This document shows, in pieces, positions 1 to 7,080 of a stretch of DNA of 14,629 nt. Position 1 is the stretch's first letter; each line of letters starts with the position of its first letter. The notes beneath the pieces are model-generated. The model was not told where the DNA came from, ran no database searches, and saw only the letters and a list, made by a program, of their open reading frames with translations. The translations under genes and the position numbers were made by a program. Origin of the DNA: Noviherbaspirillum_A sp963522035 (GTDB lineage Bacteria > Pseudomonadota > Gammaproteobacteria > Burkholderiales > Burkholderiaceae_D); the NCBI GenBank assembly GCA_963522035.1, contig CAUQYP010000096.1, positions 1 through 14,629 on the forward strand, written 5' to 3'.

Positions 1-54
1 CCCGCGACCCCCGGCGTGACAGGCCGGTATTCTAACCGACTGAACTACCACTCC
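1..54 (-). tRNA. tRNA-Asp (anticodon GTC), 3' end cut by window edge
   Basis: Read on the minus strand, the 5' end is GGAGTGGTAGTTCAGTCGG, followed by a D-loop, an anticodon stem and a loop with GTC at 18-20. The sequence continues into the variable region and the start of the T stem (GGGTCGCGGG) before the window ends, so the T loop, 3' acceptor strand and CCA are missing. It lies 49 bases downstream of the tRNA-Val gene on the same strand and is probably co-transcribed with it. Confidence 0.93.
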
Positions 55-103
55 TTGTTACTGCTGAAAACCTGCAAGGCTTTCACCTGCCTGGACGCTG
101 TGT

Positions 104-179
104 TGGTGGGTGCTGAGAGGCTCGAACTCCCGACCTACGCCTTGTAAGGGCGCCGCTCTACCAACTGAGCTAAGCACCC
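104..179 (-). tRNA. tRNA-Val (anticodon TAC)
   Basis: This is a complete cloverleaf on the minus strand. The acceptor strands GGGTGCT (173-179) and AGCACCC (108-114) pair, the anticodon TAC is at 144-146, the T loop reads GTTCGAG, and CCA is encoded at 104-106. It sits between hupB and tRNA-Asp, all on one strand. A TATAT stretch lies directly before the 5' end, but it is too close to the mature end to be its own -10 box, so the promoter is probably further upstream or shared with hupB. Confidence 0.96.
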
Positions 180-217
180 GATATATGACCTTCAATATCA
201 CGCTAGCCAGCCAGGTC

Positions 218-239
218 TTGCCGCTTGTCACCGCGGCAA
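218..239 (-). terminator. Hairpin between hupB and tRNA-Val, possible weak terminator or processing site
   Basis: A 7-bp perfect stem (TTGCCGC/GCGGCAA) encloses an 8-base loop just after the hupB stop codon. It is flanked by shorter complementary CTAGC/GCTAG arms that could extend the structure. No T-run follows on the minus strand, so it is not a canonical intrinsic terminator. It could slow polymerase, mark a processing site ahead of the tRNAs, or stabilise the hupB 3' end. Confidence 0.4.
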
Positions 240-245
240 AGGCAG

Positions 246-518
246 CTAGTTTAGCGCATCTTTAAAGGCTTTGCCAGGCTTAAATTTTGGCACCTGGGAT
301 GCGGCGATGCTGATCTGGCCGCCTGTGCGCGGATTACGGCCGGTACGGGCCGCACGTTTGCCGACCGTGAACGTACCGAACCCGGCAAGGGTCACCGACC
401 CGCTGTCTTTCAGTGTCGTGGTCACGGCGGACAGGACGGCTTCTAGCGCGCGCGTCGCAGTCACTTTGGGAATCTCGGCCGAAGCCGCAATATGGTCGAT
501 CAGTTCGGTTTTATTCAT
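246..518 (-). CDS. hupB: DNA-binding protein HU-beta
   Basis: HU is a small basic nucleoid protein that binds and bends DNA as a dimer with little sequence specificity. The 90-residue product has the usual HU length and fold markers: an N-terminal helical part opening MNKTELIDHIA, the central GFGTF segment (residues about 46-50), the RNPRTG beta-arm tip (about 61-66) that inserts its Pro into the minor groove, and the C-terminal VPKFKPGKAFKDAL. It lies directly after lon, the order recalled for lon-hupB in proteobacteria, but a bidirectional-looking hairpin and its own strong promoter separate it from lon. The start is canonical, with only a weak GGACG ribosome site upstream. IHF is excluded because the length, arm and C-terminus match HU. 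Confidence 0.97.
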   Translation of the reverse strand: MNKTELIDHIAASAEIPKVTATRALEAVLSAVTTTLKDSGSVTLAGFGTFTVGKRAARTGRNPRTGGQISIAASQVPKFKPGKAFKDALN

Positions 519-610
519 GGGCGTCCGTCCATCTGGTTAAGCGCTTGAAGGCCGTATTTTTTCGAACAAAAAACCGGTCATCGAGGAAGCAGGATCTTCT
601 GCAGGCAGCC

Positions 611-639
611 ATTTAACTAGCCGGCGGAACGAGTGTCAA
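611..639 (-). promoter_or_regulatory. hupB sigma-70 promoter
   Basis: On the minus strand a perfect -35 box TTGACA (634-639) is followed by a 17-base spacer and the -10 box TTAAAT (611-616, 4 of 6 matches). Transcription would begin near 604, giving a leader of roughly 85 bases. Within that leader, around 555-572, an AT-rich inverted repeat (TTTTTT-CGAAC-AAAAAA on the plus strand) could form a weak hairpin. The promoter lies after the lon terminator, consistent with hupB being an independent unit. Confidence 0.75.
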
Positions 640-674
640 GCGTTCAACATTTGCGAATTTACAACAGGCAGACG

Positions 675-706
675 AAAAAAATCGCGCCTCGGAAGGCGCG
701 ATTTTT
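675..706 (-). terminator. Rho-independent terminator of lon
   Basis: The stem ATCGCGCCT (681-689) pairs with AGGCGCGAT (694-702) around a 4-base loop, and flanking A and T runs extend the pairing to about 13 bp. On the minus strand the hairpin is followed by a run of T (plus-strand A run 675-680). It lies 15 bases past the lon stop codon and upstream of the hupB promoter. The near-symmetric A/T runs mean it could also act on plus-strand transcripts. Confidence 0.88.
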
Positions 707-720
707 AATGTTGCAACCGC

Positions 721-3132
721 CTAGTGCTTGACGACCGTGGGGTCCGTCTTGTCGGCAGGCTTGGCGACCGCCGCTTCGGCCAGTTCTTCTTCCGAGAGCG
801 GCTCCGGATGCCGCTCCAGCGCGATCTCCAGCACCTTGTCGATCCAGCGCACCGGCACGATCTCGAGCTTGTTCTTCACGTTGTCAGGGATCTCGGCAAG
901 ATCCTTGACGTTCTGCTCCGGAATCAGCACCGTCTTGATTCCACCGCGGTGCGCCGCCAGCAACTTCTCCTTCAGGCCGCCAATCGGCAACACTTCGCCG
1001 CGCAGGGTGATCTCGCCGGTCATCGCCACGTCAGCCCGCACCGGGATACCGGTGAAGACAGACACCAGGGCCGTCGTCATTGCAATACCGGCGGACGGAC
1101 CGTCCTTCGGCGTTGCGCCTTCCGGCACGTGGATATGGATGTCCGTCTTCTCGAACTGCTCCGGACGGATGCCCAGGGCCTTGGCGCGGCTGCGCACGAC
1201 CGTGCGCGCGGCCTCGATCGACTCCTTCATCACGTCGCCCAGGGTGCCGGTGCGGATCACGCCGCCCTTGCCGGGCATGGTGATCGCCTCGATCGTCAGC
1301 AGGTCGCCGCCCACCTCGGTCCAGGCCAGGCCGACCACCTGGCCAACCTGGTTGTCCTTCTCGGCAACGCCGAAGTCGAAGCGCCGCACGCCGAGGAACT
1401 TGTCCAGGTTGTTCGAGCCGACCTCGACATGCTTGCCATCCTTGGCCAGCAGCAGCATCTTCACGACCTTGCGGCAGATCTTGGACACTTCACGTTCCAG
1501 CGAACGCACGCCGGCTTCCCGGGTGTAGTAACGGATGATGTCGCGGATCGCCTCTTCCGATACGGTGATCTCGCCTTCCTTCAAACCGTTGTTCTTGATC
1601 TGCTTGGGCAACAGGTAACGCTGGGCAATGCTGGTCTTCTCGTCCTCGGTGTAACCCGACAGGCGGATCACTTCCATCCGGTCCAGCAGCGCCGGCGGAA
1701 TGTTGTACGAGTTCGAGGTCGCCACGAACATTACGTCCGACAGGTCGAAATCCACCTCGACGTAGTGGTCGGAGAAGGTATGGTTCTGCTCCGGGTCCAG
1801 CACTTCCAGCAATGCCGACGACGGATCGCCGCGGAAGTCCATGCCGAGCTTGTCGATCTCGTCGAGCAGGAACAGCGGATTGCGCACGCCGGTCTTGGAC
1901 AGGCTCTGCAATATCTTGCCGGGCATGGAGCCGATGTAGGTACGGCGATGGCCGCGAATCTCGGCCTCGTCACGCACGCCACCCAGCGCCATGCGCACGA
2001 ACTTGCGGTTTGTCGCCCGCGCAATCGACTGGCCGAGCGAGGTCTTGCCGACGCCCGGTGGGCCGACGAAGCACAGGATAGGCGCCTTCAGCTTGTCAAC
2101 GCGCTGTTGCACGGCAAGGTATTCAAGGATGCGTTCCTTGACCTTGTCCAGGCCGTAGTGGTCGTCTTCCAGCACCTTCTCGGCGTTGGACAGGTCGTTG
2201 TTCACCTTGGACTTTTTCTTCCATGGCAAGCCGATCAGGGTGTCGATATAGTTCCGCACGACGGTCGCCTCCGCCGACATCGGCGACATCAGCTTGAGCT
2301 TCTTCAGCTCGCTCTGGGCCTTGTCGCGAGCTTCCTTGGGCATCTTGGCCAGCACGATTTTCTTCTCGAGCTCTTCGAGGTCCGCGCCCTCCTCGCCTTC
2401 GCCCAGCTCCTTCTGGATCGCCTTGACCTGCTCGTTCAGGTAATACTCGCGCTGCGACTTTTCCATCTGGCGCTTGACGCGGCCACGGATGCGCTTTTCC
2501 ACTTGCAGGATGTCGAGTTCGCCTTCGAGCTGCCCGAGCAGGTGCTCATGGCGCTTGGCAACGTCGAAGATTTCGAGGATGACCTGCTTCTGCTCGAGTT
2601 TCAGCGGCAGGTGCGCGGCGATGGTGTCGGCCAGCCGGCCGGCATCGTCGATCCCGGCCAGCGAGGTCAGGATCTCGGGCGGGATTTTCTTGTTCAACTT
2701 CACGTACTGGTCGAACTGCTGGACGATCGCACGGCGCATTGCCTCGACCTCGGCCTCGTCGCCAGGCTCGGACTCGACCGGGGTCAGTTCCGCGGTGAAA
2801 TGACTGTCGAGTTCGGTAATCTTGTGGATGCGCGCACGCTGCGCACCTTCGACCAGCACCTTGACGGTGCCGTCGGGCAGTTTCAGCATTTGCAGGATGT
2901 TGGCAACGCAGCCGATTTCATAGATATCCTCGGCAGACGGCTCGTCCTTGGCGGCGGCTTTCTGGGCAGCGAGCATGATGCTCTTGCCTTGCTCCATGGC
3001 GGCTTCCAGCGCCTTGATGGATTTTGGGCGGCCTACGAACAGCGGTATCACCATATGCGGAAAAACGACGACGTCGCGCAATGGCAGCAGCGGCAGTTGG
3101 GTAGGTGCGGTAACAGTAGAGGTAGTCGTCAT
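721..3132 (-). CDS. lon: ATP-dependent Lon protease
   Basis: Lon is a cytoplasmic homo-oligomeric AAA+ serine protease that degrades misfolded and some regulatory proteins. The 803-residue product carries the N-terminal substrate-binding domain (about 13-205, starting LPLLPLRDVVVFPH), a coiled linker, the AAA+ module with Walker A GPPGVGKT (357-364) and Walker B FLLDEID (421-427), and the C-terminal protease domain. The Ser-Lys dyad is visible as S680 in PKDGPSAG and K723 in GGLKEKLL. I chose the ATG at 3130-3132 because it gives the family's usual N-terminus and length and has AAGG six bases upstream; an upstream in-frame ATG at 3243 would add 37 residues with no family resemblance and would start inside the hairpin arm. 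It follows clpX on the same strand with a 254-base gap and ends at its own terminator. Bacterial lon is commonly heat-shock regulated, but I see no convincing sigma-32 promoter. Confidence 0.98.
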   Translation of the reverse strand: MTTTSTVTAPTQLPLLPLRDVVVFPHMVIPLFVGRPKSIKALEAAMEQGKSIMLAAQKAAAKDEPSAEDIYEIGCVANILQMLKLPDGTVKVLVEGAQRARIHKITELDSHFTAELTPVESEPGDEAEVEAMRRAIVQQFDQYVKLNKKIPPEILTSLAGIDDAGRLADTIAAHLPLKLEQKQVILEIFDVAKRHEHLLGQLEGELDILQVEKRIRGRVKRQMEKSQREYYLNEQVKAIQKELGEGEEGADLEELEKKIVLAKMPKEARDKAQSELKKLKLMSPMSAEATVVRNYIDTLIGLPWKKKSKVNNDLSNAEKVLEDDHYGLDKVKERILEYLAVQQRVDKLKAPILCFVGPPGVGKTSLGQSIARATNRKFVRMALGGVRDEAEIRGHRRTYIGSMPGKILQSLSKTGVRNPLFLLDEIDKLGMDFRGDPSSALLEVLDPEQNHTFSDHYVEVDFDLSDVMFVATSNSYNIPPALLDRMEVIRLSGYTEDEKTSIAQRYLLPKQIKNNGLKEGEITVSEEAIRDIIRYYTREAGVRSLEREVSKICRKVVKMLLLAKDGKHVEVGSNNLDKFLGVRRFDFGVAEKDNQVGQVVGLAWTEVGGDLLTIEAITMPGKGGVIRTGTLGDVMKESIEAARTVVRSRAKALGIRPEQFEKTDIHIHVPEGATPKDGPSAGIAMTTALVSVFTGIPVRADVAMTGEITLRGEVLPIGGLKEKLLAAHRGGIKTVLIPEQNVKDLAEIPDNVKNKLEIVPVRWIDKVLEIALERHPEPLSEEELAEAAVAKPADKTDPTVVKH

Positions 3133-3226
3133 GGCGGGCCTTATCAAAAATCCTGTTGATGATGTTGGCACGAGCGGCCGAAACACAAGCCCGGGCATCA
3201 ACAAAAAACATGCTCGCACGCAAAAC

Positions 3227-3270
3227 AAAAATGAAAAAGCCACTCACGTTTTTTATGCGCGGGTGGCTTT
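3227..3270 (-). terminator. Intrinsic terminator-like hairpin between clpX and lon
   Basis: On the minus strand AAAGCCAC (plus 3263-3270) pairs with GTGGCTTT (3236-3243). After one C/A mismatch, CGCG pairs with CGTG (one G-T wobble) around a 9-base A-rich loop. The hairpin is followed by TTTTTCATTTTT. It lies about 115 bases past the clpX stop codon and about 95 bases before the lon start. It could end clpX transcription or, if lon is transcribed from the candidate promoter at 3304-3331, act as a leader attenuator. Confidence 0.72.
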
Positions 3271-3303
3271 GCGATGTAAGCCTGTCTTACGTTGACAAGG
3301 CCG

Positions 3304-3331
3304 ATTGTAGCGGTTCTGACCCCGAAACCAA
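3304..3331 (-). promoter_or_regulatory. Candidate lon promoter upstream of the hairpin
   Basis: The -10 box TACAAT (3304-3309, 5 of 6 matches) has a poor -35, TTGGTT (3326-3331), 16 bases away; ACTTGG with an 18-base spacer is the alternative. If used, transcription would run through the terminator-like hairpin at 3227-3270 before reaching lon. The CTTGG-containing -35 recalls a heat-shock -35 (CTTGAAA), but the -10 region lacks the CCCCAT motif of sigma-32 promoters, so I do not call it one. Confidence 0.4.
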
Positions 3332-3386
3332 GTAAAACATTCGACTTTTGCAGGTTTGGACAAACCGGCCTGGCTGGAGACCGGCC

Positions 3387-4655
<1,269 letters not shown>

Positions 4656-4696
4656 GGAAAAAACTTTGGAGAGTGGATTTTACGATCTTACCCGCG

Positions 4697-4725
4697 AATA
4701 TAAACATCGTCACGAGTATGCGCAA
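4697..4725 (-). promoter_or_regulatory. Candidate clpX promoter
   Basis: On the minus strand the -10 box TATATT (4697-4702, 5 of 6 matches) is 17 bases from a weak -35, TTGCGC (4720-4725, 3 of 6). The region upstream is AT-rich. Transcription would start near 4690, giving a leader of about 35 bases. It lies after the clpP terminator, so clpX can be made independently of tig-clpP. Confidence 0.6.
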
Positions 4726-4761
4726 TAAATTGACAATTGAAACACATTGCCATTCTGCACT

Positions 4762-4799
4762 AAAACAAAACGCCCGGGCTTGCTTTGCCAGGGCGTTTT
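4762..4799 (-). terminator. Rho-independent terminator of the tig-clpP unit
   Basis: AAAACGCCC (4767-4775) pairs perfectly with GGGCGTTTT (4791-4799). Inside this 9-bp stem a G/A mismatch is followed by three more pairs (GGC/GCC) and a 7-base loop. On the minus strand the stem ends in a T-rich tail (TTTTGTTTTA). It lies 22 bases past the clpP stop codon and upstream of the clpX promoter. Some readthrough into clpX cannot be excluded. Confidence 0.87.
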
Positions 4800-4820
4800 G
4801 CAGTGGTGGGCAGACCCGCC

Positions 4821-5450
4821 TTATGCGCGGCTGGTCAGCACCTTGTCTATCATGCCGTAGTCCACGGCCTGCTCTGCCGACATGAAATTGTCACGGTCGG
4901 TGTCGCGGCTGATCTGTTCGATCTCGCGGCCGGTCTTCTCGGCAAGGATCGCATTCAGGCGCTCACGCAGGTACAAAATTTCGCGTGCCTGGATTTCAAT
5001 GTCGGCCGCCTGGCCCTGCGCACCGCCCAGCGGCTGATGGATCATCACGCGCGAGTTCGGCAACGAGAAGCGCTTGCCTTTCGCGCCGGCCGCCAGCAGG
5101 AAGGCGCCCATCGATGCCGCGAGACCGGTGCACAGCGTGGAGACGTCCGGCTTGATGAACTGCATCGTGTCGTAGATCGCCATGCCGGCCGAGACCGAGC
5201 CGCCTGGGGAGTTGATGTAGAGCGAAATATCCTTGTCCGGATTTTCGCTTTCCAGGAACAGCAGCTGGGCGACAATCAGGTTGGCGCTCTGGTCGTTGAC
5301 CGGGCCGACCAGGAAAATCACGCGCTCCTTCAGCAGCCGGGAGTAGATGTCGTAAGCACGCTCGCCGCGGCCGCTCTGCTCGATCACCATAGGCACCATG
5401 CCTAGCATCTGTGGTTCGAGCGCGGTATTTCCCATCATGCTGGTAGTCAT
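4821..5450 (-). CDS. clpP: ATP-dependent Clp protease proteolytic subunit ClpP
   Basis: ClpP is the serine peptidase that forms the double-heptamer chamber used by ClpX and, where present, ClpA. The 209-residue product has the full catalytic triad: S113 in GLAASMGAF, H138 in MIHQPLGG and D187 in RDTDRDNF. The oxyanion and handle region SPGGSVSAGMAIYD lies around 81-94. The N-terminal 14 or so residues before MVPMVIEQ probably include the short propeptide removed by self-processing, as in other ClpP proteins. The start ATG has AGAGGA seven bases upstream, a strong ribosome site. It follows tig by 34 bases and is presumably co-transcribed with it. Confidence 0.98.
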   Translation of the reverse strand: MTTSMMGNTALEPQMLGMVPMVIEQSGRGERAYDIYSRLLKERVIFLVGPVNDQSANLIVAQLLFLESENPDKDISLYINSPGGSVSAGMAIYDTMQFIKPDVSTLCTGLAASMGAFLLAAGAKGKRFSLPNSRVMIHQPLGGAQGQAADIEIQAREILYLRERLNAILAEKTGREIEQISRDTDRDNFMSAEQAVDYGMIDKVLTSRA

Positions 5451-5484
5451 CTGATTTTCCTCTGAAGATCGCGCCGGGCAGGCA

Positions 5485-6828
5485 TCAGCCCTGCGCGTTA
5501 TTTGCCATCAATTCGTCGAAGCTCACCGGCTTGTCGGTGACTTTCGCTTTTTCTAGCACGTAATTGACGACGTTTTCTTCCAATACAAGAGCTTCGATTT
5601 CAGACAGGCGGCGGCGGTCGCTGAAATAATATTTCATGACTTCCTGCGGGTCCTCATAGCTCTGGGCGAACTCTTCGACCTGCGCCTTCACCTGCTCGGG
5701 CGTGGCCTGCAGGTTCTGTTCCTTGACCAGGTCGGCCAGGATCAGTCCCAGGCGCACGCGGCGCTCGGCTTGCGCGGTGAACAGTTCGCGCGGGAACGGC
5801 ATGTCCTTCATGTTCATGCCGCGCTGCTGCATGTCCTGGCGGGTCATTTCCATCAGGCGCTCGACTTCCTGCTCGACCAGTGCGGCCGGCACGTCCAGCT
5901 CGACCTGCTTGATCAGCGCGTCCATCACGCTGTCCTTGGTCTTGGCCTTGGCGCGGTTCTGCACTTCACGCTGCAGGTTGGAACGAATGTCCTCGCGCAT
6001 CTTGCCCATGTCGCCGTCTTCGATGCCCAGCGACTTGGCGAACTCGGCATCGACTTCCGGCATGTGCGCCCACTCGAGCTTCTTCAGCGTGATGGTGAAC
6101 TGGGCGGTCTTGCCGGCCACGTCCTTGCCATGGTAGTCCTCGGGGAAATGCAGGTCGAAGGTCTTGGATTCGCCGACCTTCAGGCCGACCGTGGCGGCTT
6201 CGAACTCCGGCAGCATTCGGCCTTCGCCGAGCACGAACGCGTAGTCTTCCGCCTGGCCGCCGGGGAATTCGACGTCGTCGATCTTGCCGGTGAAGTCGAT
6301 GGTGACGCGGTCGCCGTTCTGCGCGCTCTGGTCTTCACCGCCGTCGCCGTGCTCGCCCTGCTCGCCCTTGGTGTGGTAGTGGACACGCTGCTTGCGCAGG
6401 ATGTCGATGGTCTTGTCGATTTCGGCATCGCTGACTTCAGCGACGGTCTTTTCGATTTCAGCGGCGGACAGGTCGCCGACCTTGACTTCGGGATAGACCT
6501 CGAAGGTGGCGTCGAAGGCAACCATGCCTTCCGGCGCGCCTTCCTTGGCTTCGATCTTCGGGAAGCCGGCCACGCGCAGCTGGTTCTCTTCGGTGGCGGC
6601 GGCGAAGGCACGGCCGACACGCTCGTTCAGTACGTCCGATTCAACCTGGTAGCCATACTGCTGGGCGACCATCTTCATTGGAACCTTGCCCGGCCGGAAA
6701 CCCGGGGCCTTGGCGGAACGGGCGCGGATTTTCAGCTGCTTTTCCACTTCCGCCTGCACATCTGCCAGCGGAAGCGTGATGGTGATGCGGCGCTCAAGTT
6801 TGTCCAGAGTTTCGACTGCAGTTGCCAT
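5485..6828 (-). CDS. tig: Trigger factor, ribosome-associated chaperone and peptidyl-prolyl isomerase
   Basis: Trigger factor docks near the ribosomal exit tunnel and shields nascent chains. The 447-residue product has the N-terminal ribosome-binding domain with the signature GFRPGK at 43-48, an FKBP-type isomerase domain around 165-250 (NGDRVTIDFTG to FTITLKK), and the long helical C-terminal chaperone domain. Between the N and PPIase domains there is a Gly/Glu/Asp-rich stretch at about 154-170 (KGEQGEHGDGGEDQSAQ). It appears longer than the matching E. coli linker and is probably a flexible loop. I chose the ATG at 6826-6828 because it gives the family N-terminus; a longer in-frame start at 6891 would begin inside the tRNA-Leu gene. 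The ribosome site is modest (GGA eight bases upstream). It lies 28 bases downstream of tRNA-Leu and 34 bases upstream of clpP. Confidence 0.98.
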   Translation of the reverse strand: MATAVETLDKLERRITITLPLADVQAEVEKQLKIRARSAKAPGFRPGKVPMKMVAQQYGYQVESDVLNERVGRAFAAATEENQLRVAGFPKIEAKEGAPEGMVAFDATFEVYPEVKVGDLSAAEIEKTVAEVSDAEIDKTIDILRKQRVHYHTKGEQGEHGDGGEDQSAQNGDRVTIDFTGKIDDVEFPGGQAEDYAFVLGEGRMLPEFEAATVGLKVGESKTFDLHFPEDYHGKDVAGKTAQFTITLKKLEWAHMPEVDAEFAKSLGIEDGDMGKMREDIRSNLQREVQNRAKAKTKDSVMDALIKQVELDVPAALVEQEVERLMEMTRQDMQQRGMNMKDMPFPRELFTAQAERRVRLGLILADLVKEQNLQATPEQVKAQVEEFAQSYEDPQEVMKYYFSDRRRLSEIEALVLEENVVNYVLEKAKVTDKPVSFDELMANNAQG

Positions 6829-6856
6829 GTGAATCGTCCAAAAAAAATTCGTTCTG

Positions 6857-6943
6857 TGGTGCGAGGAGGGGGACTCGAACCCCCACACCATTGCTGGCGT
6901 CAGGACCTAAACCTGGTGCGTCTACCAATTTCGCCATCCTCGC
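6857..6943 (-). tRNA. tRNA-Leu (anticodon TAG)
   Basis: This is a complete class II tRNA on the minus strand. The acceptor strands GCGAGGA (6937-6943) and TCCTCGC (6861-6867) pair, the anticodon loop TTTAGGT places TAG at 6907-6909, and there is a long variable arm, a GTTCGAG T loop and an encoded CCA at 6857-6859. It ends 28 bases before the tig start codon on the same strand, so tRNA and chaperone probably share a primary transcript that is cut at the tRNA 3' end. I could not identify a convincing promoter in the 137 bases upstream. Confidence 0.97.
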
Positions 6944-6960
6944 GCAAAAAGACCAGCGCA

Positions 6961-7000
6961 AAAGCAAAGGGCGACCGGGAAGTGAAAAGTGGGTCGCCCT
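6961..7000 (-). terminator. Probable terminator of the efflux operon
   Basis: AGGGCGACC (6968-6976) pairs perfectly with GGTCGCCCT (6992-7000) around a 15-base loop, followed on the minus strand by the moderately T-rich TTTGCTTTTG. It lies 81 bases past the RND pump stop codon and just upstream of tRNA-Leu. The T tract is interrupted, so termination may be partial; some readthrough into tRNA-Leu-tig is possible. Confidence 0.65.
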
Positions 7001-7080
7001 GCCTTGCCGTTGTCATCGGCATTTCAACTTCAAGCGCGGATTTTACTGGATTTTTCCAGCCGCCGTCGCGGTTTTTGACT

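Noticed and set aside
1..179. tRNA-Val/tRNA-Asp as an integration (att) site
   Set aside because: No integrase gene, flanking direct repeat or composition change is visible in the window.
724..3159. An 811-codon plus-strand open frame opposite lon
   Set aside because: Antisense shadow of a canonical lon gene with no ribosome site or recognisable domain and the same low-complexity His/Leu/Arg/Asp composition.
3133..3243. Longer lon start adding 37 residues
   Set aside because: The extension lacks family resemblance, begins in a terminator-like hairpin, and the internal ATG has AAGG at good spacing and gives the usual length.
3361..3385. GGCC-rich sequence right after the clpX stop as its terminator
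   Set aside because: The two ACCGGCCT copies are a direct repeat, not an inverted one; only GGCC self-pairing is possible and no T tract follows.
6829..6891. Longer tig start adding 21 residues
   Set aside because: It would translate part of the tRNA-Leu gene; the internal ATG gives the normal trigger factor N-terminus.
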